Assembly: GCF_014638845.1 (NCBI RefSeq)
Contig: NZ_BMFP01000002.1
Span: 328,373 to 392,372, forward strand
DNA from: Pontibacter amylolyticus
Lineage (GTDB): Bacteria; Bacteroidota; Bacteroidia; Cytophagales; Hymenobacteraceae
Direction of reading: 5' to 3'
Length of the DNA: 64,000 nucleotides
In this document: in pieces, positions 1 through 8,884 of the stretch
Numbering within the stretch: position 1 is the stretch's first letter
Layout: each line of letters starts with the position of its first letter
Position numbers and translations under genes: made by a program
Notes under the pieces: generated by a model
Database searches by the model: none
What the model was told of the DNA's origin: nothing
The model's input: only the letters and a program-made list of their open reading frames with translations

Positions 1-311
1 TCAACTTTCATTGGGAACAACTTTGTATGAATCAGGCTGTTATTATTAGACCTGTATACCTGCTTTATGTTTTCCCGTGTCAGAGCTACTATCTGGTATC
101 CGTTCAAGCTATTTGGTAAGCCATCCAGGGAGCCAGGAAGCTCTAGATAGATTGTATTGCCTTCATGATTCCTGTTGCCAGCATACAAAGAGTCTATCTG
201 AAGCGTGTACTGGTTCAGGGCTTCCAAATAGATTTCCTTGCTCTCATCCAATTGAGCATGTGCTACCAAGGTTGATGTAAGAGAGAGGTGTATAAGGAGA
301 AGACTCTTCAT
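1..311 (-). CDS. Secreted hypothetical protein, partial (N-terminal part)
   Basis: Reading leftward from ATG at 311, an open frame runs off the left edge without a stop (about 103 codons seen). It begins MKSLLLIHLSLTSTLVAHAQ, a typical signal peptide with a hydrophobic core and an AHAQ cleavage site, so the product is exported. The mature part is polar, with no domain that I recognise. The C-terminus lies outside the window, so size and function cannot be given. Downstream of coaE on the same strand, but separated by 138 bases that contain a stem-loop, so co-transcription is doubtful. Confidence 0.7.
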   Translation of the reverse strand, partial: MKSLLLIHLSLTSTLVAHAQLDESKEIYLEALNQYTLQIDSLYAGNRNHEGNTIYLELPGSLDGLPNSLNGYQIVALTRENIKQVYRSNNNSLIHTKLFPMKV

Positions 312-389
312 GCTTTGCGATTATCTACAAGGGTTTCAGGAAAACAGAATATTAGAAAGAACGCTTCTGTATTCCTTGGGCATTCTTTC

Positions 390-465
390 AGGTATAAGCA
401 TAAAAATAGGCATGCTATACCTGCAGGGCGCAGGTATACATAAAAAACCCTACTCAGCTATACCT
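390..465. repeat. Cluster of four AGGTATA motifs, two forming a hairpin
   Basis: AGGTATA or its complement TATACCT occurs at 390-396, 416-422, 432-438 and 459-465. The middle two face each other as TATACCTGC, a 5-base loop, then GCAGGTATA (416-438), a perfect 9-bp stem. The fourth copy lies inside the 3' end of coaE. This is one of the densest spots of a heptamer repeated throughout the window. The hairpin could help end coaE transcription, but no long T-run follows it. Confidence 0.75.
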
Positions 466-1055
466 GACTTGGAAAGGAATTGCTCGTGCAGGGCCAGCAC
501 CTGGGGTATGATAAGCTGTTGGTCGTCGTTGTAGACAATGTGCTGCGCCCGGGCTATTTTCTCCTCTTCGCTCAGCTGCTTGCTGATGATCGCTTTTATA
601 TCGGGCTCTGTGCGGTGCGGGTCGCGTTTGAGCAGGCGCTTGAGGCGCACATCCAGCGGGGCGGTCACGACAATGATCTCGTCCATCTGCCGCCATGACT
701 CCGACTCAAACATCAGAGCGGCTTCCTTGATCAGATAAGGGGCGTTGGCATTCGCCGTAGCCCAGCGCTCAAAATCAAGACCTACGTGCGGATGCACCAG
801 GGCATTTAGCCTTTCGAGTCGTTCCTGGTTGTTGAAGACTACTGATGCCAGATAGGCACGGTCCAGATGTCCTTCTGAGGTATAGGTTTCCTGCCCGAAG
901 GCTGCCTGCAGCTCCTGCTTCAGTGCAAGGTCGTATTGCATCACCCATTTGGCGCGGGTGTCGGCATCATACACAGGTATACCCAGCACTTGAAACACGC
1001 GGCACACAATGGTTTTGCCTACGCCTATTCCACCGGTTATACCTATCCTGAGCAT
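450..1055 (-). CDS. coaE: Dephospho-CoA kinase
   Basis: Catalyses the last step of coenzyme A synthesis, the ATP-dependent phosphorylation of dephospho-CoA, in the cytoplasm. The 201-residue length is normal for the family. The P-loop GGIGVGKT is at residues 8-15, followed by the CoaE pattern VCRVF..LGIPVYDAD with the substrate-side Asp, and the lid region with RLLKRD. It is the last gene of a minus-strand cluster; the upstream YbbR gene ends only 5 bases before its start, so the two are almost surely co-transcribed. panD and panC, which feed the same pathway, are further along in this window but not linked. Confidence 0.93.
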   Translation of the reverse strand: MLRIGITGGIGVGKTIVCRVFQVLGIPVYDADTRAKWVMQYDLALKQELQAAFGQETYTSEGHLDRAYLASVVFNNQERLERLNALVHPHVGLDFERWATANANAPYLIKEAALMFESESWRQMDEIIVVTAPLDVRLKRLLKRDPHRTEPDIKAIISKQLSEEEKIARAQHIVYNDDQQLIIPQVLALHEQFLSKSGIAE

Positions 1056-1060
1056 CCTCT

Positions 1061-2038
1061 TTATTTTTTTAAGACGGCTTTGATGCGCTCAGGCCAAAGC
1101 GTGATGTTGCGGGCGCCGGCAGGCTTCTGCACAAGTTCGGGTGCCACAGTGGAGTCGAGGCGGCTATACCTGGAGAAGTCCACGATGGCCTTGAATGCCT
1201 CGGAGTTGATGACGGCCGCTGAATCCTCGAGTGCGAGGTAGCGTATCAAGACCACTTGCGGACGCAGGGTTACCTCGGTATTCAAGGGCACATTCACCAT
1301 CTCCGGCACAACCTGGTGCTCGCGCTGCTGCAGTGGCCTTATCCTTGCCGAAACAGTGGCTTCTGTTATATCCGCCTTCACAAGCGACTTGTTATCATAC
1401 TCGATAGGCACTACGATCTTAGCCGACTCGGTCAGGTTGGTGATCGGCAGGCGCAAAATAAAAGGGCTGGGCAAACTATCGACCATGGAGGATGGCCCGC
1501 GGAAGGTAATGGAATCTGGGTCGATGCGGACAGGGCGCAGCAAGGCGTGGCGTTCGCCTGTCACTTTCTGAGCAGGATCGAGCTGCAGTGGAATGCGGCG
1601 CGTCACATTCTCATTGAAGTTAAAGAAGAGGGTATCGGTTACAACAAAGTTAAGCTGCAGACCGTCCATGGCATTCACCAGAGCAGGTCTTAGGGCTGAG
1701 CCAAGCAGGTAGTTGTTGCGGGGAAGGCTACGGATGTAGACCTCTGCGGGCTGTACTTCTACTCTAAGCGCTTTGCGGAGGAGTTTCCACCCCCGGCCGG
1801 TAACATTTACCGCTACCTCTTCAGGCAGCGGACTGATTGGAACCAGGCGCTGTTCGTTGTACACAAAGCGCACCGGGTAGGTGGTCTGTGTAGAGTAGCT
1901 TTTATTGAGGGCATTGAGCAGCCAGAAAGTAGAGGCCGCCACAAAACAGAGCACTACAATTCGCCAGTAGTGCTCTGTTTGGGGCTTAAATGGCCTTACA
2001 AACCATAAAATGATATTTCGGGCTTTCTCAAACGACAA
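1061..2038 (-). CDS. YbbR-like domain protein
   Basis: 325 residues. One membrane helix near residues 26-43 (IVVLCFVAASTFWLLNAL) anchors the protein; the rest is a beta-rich extracytoplasmic part with YbbR/CdaR-type repeats. YbbR proteins in Firmicutes regulate diadenylate cyclase, but no disA/cdaA gene is seen here, so that role is not implied. It sits between yajC (12 bases upstream) and coaE (5 bases downstream), an order I know from many Bacteroidota. The exact molecular role is unknown. Confidence 0.8.
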   Translation of the reverse strand: MSFEKARNIILWFVRPFKPQTEHYWRIVVLCFVAASTFWLLNALNKSYSTQTTYPVRFVYNEQRLVPISPLPEEVAVNVTGRGWKLLRKALRVEVQPAEVYIRSLPRNNYLLGSALRPALVNAMDGLQLNFVVTDTLFFNFNENVTRRIPLQLDPAQKVTGERHALLRPVRIDPDSITFRGPSSMVDSLPSPFILRLPITNLTESAKIVVPIEYDNKSLVKADITEATVSARIRPLQQREHQVVPEMVNVPLNTEVTLRPQVVLIRYLALEDSAAVINSEAFKAIVDFSRYSRLDSTVAPELVQKPAGARNITLWPERIKAVLKK

Positions 2039-2050
2039 GGTGTCTTATCC

Positions 2051-2353
2051 TTATTTCACTTTAGCAGTAGCTTCCAGCGAGATAGCAGATTTCTCAAACA
2101 CAAGGCGCACGCCTTTGTCTACTTCTATCTCTACGGTGTCATCGTTCACAGCTGTTAAACGACCATGCAGTCCGCCTATTGTCACGACCTGCATGCCTTT
2201 GGTCAGCTCTTCACGAAATTTTTTCTGGTCCTTCGCCTTTTTCTGCTGCGGACGGATCATGAAAAAATAGAAAACAAGGATAATAGCGCCGAACATCAGG
2301 AGCTGTGGCAGCATGCCACCGTCTGGTGCGGCTTGTAGGAATATCGTTTGCAT
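2051..2353 (-). CDS. yajC: Preprotein translocase subunit YajC
   Basis: Small accessory subunit of the Sec translocon (with SecDF). 100 residues, one N-terminal transmembrane helix at about 17-34 (LLMFGAIILVFYFFMIRP), then the hallmark FMIRPQQKKAKDQKKF stretch and a soluble domain with VVTIGGLHGRL. All are diagnostic of YajC. It lies in the nusB-coaE cluster, 30 bases after the DUF1573 gene. Confidence 0.93.
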   Translation of the reverse strand: MQTIFLQAAPDGGMLPQLLMFGAIILVFYFFMIRPQQKKAKDQKKFREELTKGMQVVTIGGLHGRLTAVNDDTVEIEVDKGVRLVFEKSAISLEATAKVK

Positions 2354-2383
2354 AAAAAGGGTTGTGCTCTTTGGAGCGTGTTT

Positions 2384-2923
2384 TTAGTTGAGTTTCACAG
2401 GGCCGTCGGCGCCTGCAGTTGGAATGCTTGATGACGTTACGTTGCCTTTCATGAACACACGCACAATGTTAGGCTCTGTGTTGGCACGTACCGTTACAGT
2501 TGGAGACTGCTGGCCAGGCTTGTTGCGGCTATCGAAACGAACCTTCACTTCACCTTCTTCACCAGGAGCAACAGGAGTCTTCGTCCAGTCAGGAGCAGTA
2601 CAACCGCAAGAAGCAGAAGCACTCTCGATCACCAGCGGTGACTTACCTGTGTTGGTGAATTTGAAGGTATGCTCCACTACATCACCTTCCTTAATAGTAC
2701 CAAAATCATACTCGGTTGTCTCGAAGCTCATCACCGCCATGTTCTCCGTGCTTGTCGCCTGGCTGGTCGGCACTACGTTCGGGTTGTCCACTGCCTGTGG
2801 CTGTGCTGCAGGTGCGGTTGCTTCGGCAGTAGTTGCCTCCGATGCCGTCGTGTTGTTCTGGTCGCAGCTGGTCACTGTCATGGCAGTGCCAAGCGCTAGG
2901 GCTAATAAGAAGTTCTTTTTCAT
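2384..2923 (-). CDS. DUF1573 lipoprotein
   Basis: 179 residues from the ATG at 2923. The frame stays open further upstream, but the longer version would overlap the isocitrate dehydrogenase gene and would lack a signal at its start. From 2923 the protein begins MKKNFLLALALGTAMTVTSC, a lipoprotein signal with Cys20 as the lipidated residue. A low-complexity A/T/E linker (about 21-60) leads to a DUF1573 Ig-like fold with the typical YDFGTIKEGDVVEHTFKF and CGCT motifs. Likely an envelope protein; the function of the family is not known. Adjacent to yajC in the same cluster. Confidence 0.87.
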   Translation of the reverse strand: MKKNFLLALALGTAMTVTSCDQNNTTASEATTAEATAPAAQPQAVDNPNVVPTSQATSTENMAVMSFETTEYDFGTIKEGDVVEHTFKFTNTGKSPLVIESASASCGCTAPDWTKTPVAPGEEGEVKVRFDSRNKPGQQSPTVTVRANTEPNIVRVFMKGNVTSSSIPTAGADGPVKLN

Positions 2924-2948
2924 ATCAGTTAAACAGCTTTTTGCTTGA

Positions 2949-3947
2949 TTATAGTTTCGCAATAATGTGTTGTGCAAATTCCATGGTGCTGGCTTTGCCA
3001 CCCAGGTCGCCTGTGCACTGCTCTCTGTTGGCAAGCGTTGCGTCCAGCGCCGTCTCAATGCGGTTTGCCTCATCTTTCAGGTCGATGTGGTGGAGCATCA
3101 TGATGGCGGAGCGCAGCAGCGCAGTTGGGTTTGCCTTGCCCTGGCCTGCAATATCAGGAGCAGAGCCGTGTACGGCTTCGAAAATGGCCATGTCGCTGCC
3201 GATGTTGGCACCGGATACCACGCCCAGACCGCCTACCAGACCCGCGCACAGGTCAGACAGGATATCGCCGAACAGGTTGGTGGTTACGATCACGTCGAAC
3301 TGCTCTGGCTTGATCACCAGCTGCATGCACATGTTGTCGATGATCTTATCGTCGTACTGGATGTGCGGATATTCTTTTGAGATTTCGCTGGCTTCGCTCA
3401 GGAACAGGGCGCCAGCGCTTTTCAGAATATTGGCTTTGTGAACCGCCGTTACCTTCTTGCAGTTGTGCTTGTTGGCGTACTCAAAGGCAGCGCGGATAAT
3501 CTTGCGGCAGCCAACGCGTGTGAGACGGGCTACTGAGTCAGAGATCTGCAGACGCTCGTCGAACATCTCCAGGCCAGAGTACAGGCCTTCGGTGTTCTCA
3601 CGGAACAGCACCAGGTTTACGTTATCGAAGCGGGTGTTCACGCCTGGCGTCGTCTTGGCGGGGCGTACGTTGGAGTACAGGTCGAACATCTGGCGCAGCT
3701 GCACATTGATGCTCTTGAAACCTTTGCCAACCGGCGTAGTGATAGGGCCTTTCAGGGCCACTTTGTTTTTCTTAAGCGAGGCAATCAGGGTTGAAGGGAT
3801 CAGCTCACCCATTGAGTCGAAGGTGGTCTGTCCTGCATTTTCCTCTTCCCAGGTTACGGGCACCTTAGCGGCACTGAAAACGGCTTTAACAGCTTCTGTA
3901 ATCTCTGGTCCAATCCCGTCGCCGGGAATCAGTGTAATCTCTCTCAT
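2949..3947 (-). CDS. Isocitrate/isopropylmalate dehydrogenase family, probably NAD-dependent isocitrate dehydrogenase
   Basis: 332 residues, the short NAD-IDH/IPMDH type. N-terminal ITLIPGDGIGPEI, the substrate loop with LVLFRENTEGLYSG, the catalytic Lys/Tyr region (VHKANILK), the metal-binding Asp motif VTTNLFGDILSDL, and the C-terminal cofactor loop EAVHGSAPDIAG. The family oxidatively decarboxylates isocitrate or 3-isopropylmalate. The RENTEGLYSG loop and the absence of leu genes nearby favour isocitrate, which feeds 2-oxoglutarate to the TCA cycle. It is placed 2 bases after the YtxH gene and 25 before the DUF1573 gene, inside the cluster. Confidence 0.88.
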   Translation of the reverse strand: MREITLIPGDGIGPEITEAVKAVFSAAKVPVTWEEENAGQTTFDSMGELIPSTLIASLKKNKVALKGPITTPVGKGFKSINVQLRQMFDLYSNVRPAKTTPGVNTRFDNVNLVLFRENTEGLYSGLEMFDERLQISDSVARLTRVGCRKIIRAAFEYANKHNCKKVTAVHKANILKSAGALFLSEASEISKEYPHIQYDDKIIDNMCMQLVIKPEQFDVIVTTNLFGDILSDLCAGLVGGLGVVSGANIGSDMAIFEAVHGSAPDIAGQGKANPTALLRSAIMMLHHIDLKDEANRIETALDATLANREQCTGDLGGKASTMEFAQHIIAKL

Positions 3948-3949
3948 GT

Positions 3950-4252
3950 CTATATTTCTTTCCTGCTGTTAATCTCGTTGATAAGTGAATCCACATCGCC
4001 CAGCAGCTTCTCGGCCTTGTCTTTTGCGTCCTGTATCACACGCTGCCCCTCGGACTTTGCGCTTGATGTTACGCGGTTGCGGTCTTCCACCAGTTCTTCC
4101 AGCAGGTCTGACAGGGTATCGCGGTATTTCTCAAGGCGGTAGCTCAGCCAGCTGCGTGTCTCTCTACCTTTCTCTGGCGCAAACAGGATGCCTGCTGCAG
4201 CTCCTACAGCGGCTCCGGAAACGAAAAACAGGATATTGCTCGTTTTACTCAT
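3950..4252 (-). CDS. YtxH domain protein
   Basis: 100 residues. A short N-terminal hydrophobic segment (ILFFVSGAAVGAAAGILFAP) with the YtxH-typical GAAAGILFAPEKGRETR motif, followed by a charged coiled-coil-like helix. YtxH proteins are small stress-associated, probably membrane-attached proteins with no defined reaction. Its stop is 2 bases from the start of the isocitrate dehydrogenase gene, so it is translated from the same transcript. Confidence 0.82.
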   Translation of the reverse strand: MSKTSNILFFVSGAAVGAAAGILFAPEKGRETRSWLSYRLEKYRDTLSDLLEELVEDRNRVTSSAKSEGQRVIQDAKDKAEKLLGDVDSLINEINSRKEI

Positions 4253-4332
4253 AGGATTATCTCTATACTTATATATTAGGTATGTCGTTTTTCCCTATTA
4301 CGGCATAATGGGGCGTAAAGACGGACAATACC

Positions 4333-5505
4333 TTATTTGTTGTCGATCAAACCACGGCCTGACTTGCGGATTTCTCCTTTTGTGGTCAGTTCCTGCGCCA
4401 TCTTGTCCAGTACGCCATTCACAAACTGCTTGCTTTTCGGCGTGCTGTACAGCTTCGAGATCTCAATGTATTCGTTGATGGTCACTTTAACGGGTATGCT
4501 TCGGAAGATGTGCATTTCGCAAAGCGCCAACTTCAGGATGATCTTGTCAAGCAGGGCCACACGCTCCACATCCCAGTTCTTCACGCTTGCGGCAATCATG
4601 GCCTCGTACTTTTCATCATCCTGCAGGGTTTGGTGGTAGAGCTCCTCAAAGAAGGCCTTGTCGTCTTCCCAGTTAGCCGAAAGGTCGAGCAATACGGGCT
4701 CTTCTTCGGTCTCTTCGCCAAACATCTTTACAGTCTTGTTGACCAGGCTTTTCACGATGGATTTGTTCTCCACCCAGTTCAAATCCTGCTCTTCAAACAA
4801 AGATTGTAAGTTTTTTTCTTTAAAAATAATGTTTTTGAAAATATGTTTCACCACTTCCAGGTCCTCCTCGAGCGTGGGCTCAGGCAGTGCCAGGTAGTTC
4901 AGAAACACTTCGTCCTGCTTCAGAATGTTCTTGTAAACGAGGCGAATTTCGCTGATGTCGGAGCCCCAGCTGATGTTGCGACGAATGATGTGCTGCTGGT
5001 AGGACTTGTTGGTGAGGATGCGTTGGGCTACCCGGTTGTTCAGAAAGCGCTTGACATCAGGGCCAGTGGCGGCCGTAAAACGTTTCTCCTTCTTCTCCTC
5101 CTCATCTTTTACCAGCTCGTTGATCAGCTCCAGAATCTGCAGGGTGCCCAGGTAGTGATCGTAGATGCGCTCCACCGCACTCATCATCTGGCTGCTGTAT
5201 TGCTTGTAGTCTTTTTTGGTGAGGTTCTTATAAGTTACAACAGCTCTATTTACCGCATCTATTATCTCCTTGCCGGTCTCTTCTGTTTCAAACTGGCCCG
5301 TTTCGTGCCATTCCTTAAAGAGCAGCTGGGCAATCTGTTTGCGGCCTTCAAGCAGCTTGCGGTCCTGCACCTCCATGGAGTTCAGGTCCGGTGCGAAGTC
5401 TTCTGCTATCTGGTCAAGTGCCAGCTGGTAATCCGAACCTTCGGCCTGTTTGTAGGCATAAATGGCTTGCATAGCCTTGATTCGAAGTGTTCTGCGGTTG
5501 AGCAT
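4333..5505 (-). CDS. nusB: Transcription antitermination factor NusB (long Bacteroidota form)
   Basis: NusB binds boxA RNA with NusE (ribosomal protein S10) in rRNA antitermination. The conserved NusB fold is at both ends: N-terminal LNRRTLRIKAMQAIYAY and the C-terminal ALLDKIILKLALCEMH ... VTINEYIEISKLYSTPKSKQFVNGVLDKM. The protein is 390 residues against about 140 in E. coli; the extra 200-odd residues in the middle are a charged helical insert, normal for Bacteroidota. It is the first gene of the cluster, with an intrinsic terminator of the preceding dehydrogenase gene 145 bases upstream, so a promoter must lie at about 5506-5640. Confidence 0.9.
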   Translation of the reverse strand: MLNRRTLRIKAMQAIYAYKQAEGSDYQLALDQIAEDFAPDLNSMEVQDRKLLEGRKQIAQLLFKEWHETGQFETEETGKEIIDAVNRAVVTYKNLTKKDYKQYSSQMMSAVERIYDHYLGTLQILELINELVKDEEEKKEKRFTAATGPDVKRFLNNRVAQRILTNKSYQQHIIRRNISWGSDISEIRLVYKNILKQDEVFLNYLALPEPTLEEDLEVVKHIFKNIIFKEKNLQSLFEEQDLNWVENKSIVKSLVNKTVKMFGEETEEEPVLLDLSANWEDDKAFFEELYHQTLQDDEKYEAMIAASVKNWDVERVALLDKIILKLALCEMHIFRSIPVKVTINEYIEISKLYSTPKSKQFVNGVLDKMAQELTTKGEIRKSGRGLIDNK

Positions 5506-5649
5506 AATGGTATTTTAAAGAACGTGTTGGTTGATATGTGTTTTACTATAGTCGGTGCCGCGGCACCAAAAGCAGCAGACAGGTATAGCTGCCGCTGGTA
5601 AAGGTATACGCAAAGGCGAACCTGTGCGCTAATAAATATGGCATGTAGT

Positions 5650-5689
5650 AAAACAAAAGTGCCACAGGTTAATGCAGCACTTTTGTTTT
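5650..5689 (-). terminator. Intrinsic terminator after the dehydrogenase gene
   Basis: A perfect 13-bp inverted repeat: AAAACAAAAGTGC at 5650-5662 and GCACTTTTGTTTT at 5677-5689 with a 14-base loop. The A- and T-rich outer arms give a T-run on both strands. It lies 22 bases after the stop of the dehydrogenase gene and separates it from nusB. Confidence 0.8.
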
Positions 5690-5710
5690 GAATAAGATCA
5701 AAAGGAAAGC

Positions 5711-6811
5711 CTAGAAAGTGGACTTTACTTTACCAATGGCGTTGATGCGCTGCTCTGCCATCTTGGTAGCGGCTAGCTGCGTATGGATGCCTTCTTTCTC
5801 AGCCTTCTCAAAGATATCCAGGGTATAGCCGTAGATACGCTCTGTCTGAGCATAAGCGCTTTCGCGGTTGTAGCCAACCAGCTCAGAGTACACGTTGATC
5901 AGACCACCCGCATTGATCAGGAAGTCCGGAGCGTATGCGATGCCTTTTTCTATCAGCGCAGGGCCATGAATGGACTCATCGCGCAGCTGGTTGTTGGCGC
6001 TGCCCGCAATCACCTGGCACTTCAGGCGGTTCAGGGTGTCGTCGTTGATGGTGCCACCCAGCGCGCATGGCGAGTAGATGTCCACATCCAGGTCATAGAT
6101 CTCGTCCATGCCCACTACCTTTGCGTTGTACTTGGCAGAAATCTCGCGCAGACGGTCTTCGTAGATGTCGGTGATAAAAATCTGGGCGTTTTCCTTCGCC
6201 AGCAACTCTACCAGGTAGCCACCTACGTGACCAACACCCTGCACAGAGATCTTCTTACCTGCCAGTGAGTCAGAACCATACACCTTCTTGGCAGCAGCTT
6301 TCATGCCCATGTAGGTACCGTAAGCCGTTACCGGAGACGGGTCTCCGCCACCACCCATCGATTCTGGAAGACCGGCCACATGATCTGTTTCCATCTTGAT
6401 GAACTCCATATCTTTGGTCGTGGTCCCTACGTCTTCGGCCGTGATGTAAGCACCGTTCAGGTTCTTCACAAAGCGACCGTAGCGGCGCATCAGGGCTTCT
6501 GATTTATCTTTTTTAGCATCGCCGATGATCACGGCTTTACCGCCACCCAAGTTCAGCCCGGAGATGGCAGCCTTATAGGTCATACCTCTCGAAAGACGCA
6601 ACACATCATTCAGCGCTTCAGCATCAGAAGCATAAGACCACATACGGGTACCACCCAGTGCCGGGCCAAGTACCGTATTGTGGATACCAATGATAGCTTT
6701 CAGACCGGTCTCGTGGTCGTGGCAGAAAACTACTTTCTCATGGTTATACTCTGATATCTGACCGAAGATAGAATCGTCTTTCTTCAGTTCAACTTCTTTT
6801 AGTTCGACCAT
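5711..6811 (-). CDS. Leucine/valine-type amino acid dehydrogenase (Glu/Leu/Phe/Val family)
   Basis: 366 residues. The N-terminal catalytic domain has the glycine-rich substrate motif LGGGKAVIIGD with its Lys, and the C-terminal Rossmann domain has GVGHVGG for NAD. The size and the lack of glutamate dehydrogenase features point to a leucine/branched-chain dehydrogenase, which reversibly deaminates the amino acid to its 2-oxo acid with release of ammonia. Exact substrate not provable by eye. It stands alone: a terminator follows it, and an ABC exporter gene diverges from the other side. Confidence 0.87.
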   Translation of the reverse strand: MVELKEVELKKDDSIFGQISEYNHEKVVFCHDHETGLKAIIGIHNTVLGPALGGTRMWSYASDAEALNDVLRLSRGMTYKAAISGLNLGGGKAVIIGDAKKDKSEALMRRYGRFVKNLNGAYITAEDVGTTTKDMEFIKMETDHVAGLPESMGGGGDPSPVTAYGTYMGMKAAAKKVYGSDSLAGKKISVQGVGHVGGYLVELLAKENAQIFITDIYEDRLREISAKYNAKVVGMDEIYDLDVDIYSPCALGGTINDDTLNRLKCQVIAGSANNQLRDESIHGPALIEKGIAYAPDFLINAGGLINVYSELVGYNRESAYAQTERIYGYTLDIFEKAEKEGIHTQLAATKMAEQRINAIGKVKSTF

Positions 6812-6837
6812 TTATGAATTTAAATTAAGGGTTGTCC

Positions 6838-6845
6838 TATCTTTG
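6838..6845 (+). promoter_or_regulatory. Possible -7 promoter element upstream of the first ABC exporter gene
   Basis: TATCTTTG matches the Bacteroidota -7 consensus TAnnTTTG and points toward the exporter gene, which would leave a leader of about 110 bases. A small hairpin (ACGGGA ... TCCCGT) is at about 6851-6872 in that leader. No clear TTTG is found at the usual upstream distance, so support is partial. Confidence 0.4.
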
Positions 6846-6962
6846 TAGTAGACGGGAAGGAAGTACCTCCCGTTTCATGCTGCAAAATTAATTCTTTTTT
6901 TGATTAATTCAATTTGAACCTGATAACTCTACGTAAAAGCCTCTGAGCTTCATATTCTTGCT

Positions 6963-8747
6963 GTGAAATCACTCCGCTACCTCAATAAATATCTGCTCAA
7001 GTATAAATACCGCCTTTTCTGGGGGCTGGTATTCATCATCATATCCAACTTTTTCCAGATTCTGCCTGCCCAGGTGGTGCGCCATGCCTTCAATTTGATC
7101 AAAGAAGGCATCAACCTGCACAACCTGTATGGGGGCATGGAACAGCAGGAGTTGGTGTACGACAATTTCGCGAGCAGCATCCTGGTGTATGGGGTGGTGA
7201 TCTTGGTGATGGCGCTCCTGCGGGGCCTTTTCCTATTTTTCGTGCGGCAGACCATCATCGTGATGAGCCGCCTGATCGAAAACGACCTCAAAAACGAGAT
7301 TTACGAGCACTACCAGAGCCTGCCGCTCAGTTTCTACCGCAAAAACAACACCGGCGACCTGATGTCGCGCATCTCCGAAGACGTGAGCCGGGTGCGCATG
7401 TACCTTGGCCCGGCCATTATGTACGGCCTCAACCTGGTCATTCTGTTTCTGATGGTGATTCCGTACATGCTGTCGGTGAACGTGAAGCTTACGCTCTATA
7501 CCCTGATTCCGCTGCCAATCCTGGCCATCAGCATTTACTACGTCAACAACATCATTGAGCGAAAGTCCGACGAGATTCAGCGCAGCCTCTCAGGTATAAC
7601 GACCTTTGTGCAGGAGGCTTTCTCAGGTATACGGGTGCTCAAATCCTTTGTGCGCGAAGACGATTCGCACAACAACTTCACCAAAGCCAGCAATAATTAC
7701 AAGGATAAGTCGCTGGAGCTCAACTTCGTGAACTCGCTCTTTTTCCCGCTGGTGCTTTTTCTGGTGGGCCTGAGTACCATCATCACGGTATACATTGGCG
7801 GTCAGGAAGTGATGAACGGGAGCATTACCACCGGTAACATCGCCGAGTTTATCATTTATGTGAACATGCTCACCTGGCCTGTTACTTCGCTGGGCTGGAC
7901 GGCCAGCCTGGTGCAGCGCGCCGCCGCTTCGCAAGCCCGCATCAACGAGTTCCTGAACACCAAAAACGACATCATTTCGCGCGCGAACATCAGCAAGCCG
8001 ATCGAGGGGGACATCGTGTTCGAAAATGTGGATTTTGTATACCCTGACACAGGTATACACGCCCTGAAAAACATCTCGTTCCGCATCAACCACGGCGAAA
8101 CGCTGGCCGTTATCGGCAACACAGGCTCGGGCAAAAGCACGATTGCCACGCTCCTACCCCGCATGTACGACGTCACCAGCGGCCGCATTTTGATTGACGG
8201 GGTGGATGTGCGCGACTATAACTTAGAGAGCCTCCGCAGCCAGATCGGCTACGTCCCGCAGGATGTGTTCCTTTTCTCCGACTCCATCCGCAACAACATC
8301 GGCTTTGGTTTGCCGAGCATCACGGAAGAGCAGATGGTGCAGTCCGCCAAAGACGCCGACGTATACGAGAACATCATGCGCTTCCCCGAGCAGTTCGACA
8401 CCAAGCTGGGTGAGCGGGGCATCACGCTTTCCGGCGGTCAGAAGCAGCGGGTGTCCATCGCCAGGGCGCTGGTGCGGGAACCAAGCATTTTGATCCTCGA
8501 TGACTCGCTCTCGGCCGTGGACACCAAGACGGAGAACGCCATCCTCAACAGCCTTCGCCGCATCATGGCCAACCGCACTTCTATTATCATTTCACATAGA
8601 GTATCTTCCGTAAAACTGGCCGACAAGATCCTGGTACTGGATGATGGCGAGATCGTGCAGCACGGTACGCACGAAGAGCTGATACAGCAGCAGGGGCTCT
8701 ACAAGGTGCTTTATGAGCGACAACTACAGGCCGAGGACTCGCAGTAG
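6963..8747 (+). CDS. ABC exporter half-transporter, MdlA-like (degenerate-site subunit)
   Basis: 594 residues: a type IV ABC exporter membrane domain (about 1-320, six helices) fused to a nucleotide-binding domain. Walker A GNTGSGKST is near 385, the signature LSGGQKQR near 488, and Walker B ILILDDSLSAVD near 511. The residue after the Walker B Asp is Asp where an active ATPase has Glu. This pattern (canonical signature, DD Walker B) is that of MdlA and other degenerate-site partners of heterodimeric exporters. The expected partner is the minus-strand gene at 10641-12443, which has the complementary pattern. The substrate is unknown; multidrug or lipid export is typical of the family. Confidence 0.88.
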   Translation: MKSLRYLNKYLLKYKYRLFWGLVFIIISNFFQILPAQVVRHAFNLIKEGINLHNLYGGMEQQELVYDNFASSILVYGVVILVMALLRGLFLFFVRQTIIVMSRLIENDLKNEIYEHYQSLPLSFYRKNNTGDLMSRISEDVSRVRMYLGPAIMYGLNLVILFLMVIPYMLSVNVKLTLYTLIPLPILAISIYYVNNIIERKSDEIQRSLSGITTFVQEAFSGIRVLKSFVREDDSHNNFTKASNNYKDKSLELNFVNSLFFPLVLFLVGLSTIITVYIGGQEVMNGSITTGNIAEFIIYVNMLTWPVTSLGWTASLVQRAAASQARINEFLNTKNDIISRANISKPIEGDIVFENVDFVYPDTGIHALKNISFRINHGETLAVIGNTGSGKSTIATLLPRMYDVTSGRILIDGVDVRDYNLESLRSQIGYVPQDVFLFSDSIRNNIGFGLPSITEEQMVQSAKDADVYENIMRFPEQFDTKLGERGITLSGGQKQRVSIARALVREPSILILDDSLSAVDTKTENAILNSLRRIMANRTSIIISHRVSSVKLADKILVLDDGEIVQHGTHEELIQQQGLYKVLYERQLQAEDSQ

Positions 8748-8884
8748 ACCTCTTTGCAACTTCCTGATTATGAACCCGAAATGAATCAGCTCAACTGGCC
8801 ATAGTATTATCTGAGGGAATTTTTTGATACAGAAACTGTTATAGGTACGTATAGCAAGTTTAATCAACTCCTAAATCTCTATCT

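Noticed and set aside
2924..3073. Longer N-terminus for the DUF1573 lipoprotein
   Set aside because: Would overlap the isocitrate dehydrogenase gene and hide the lipoprotein signal.
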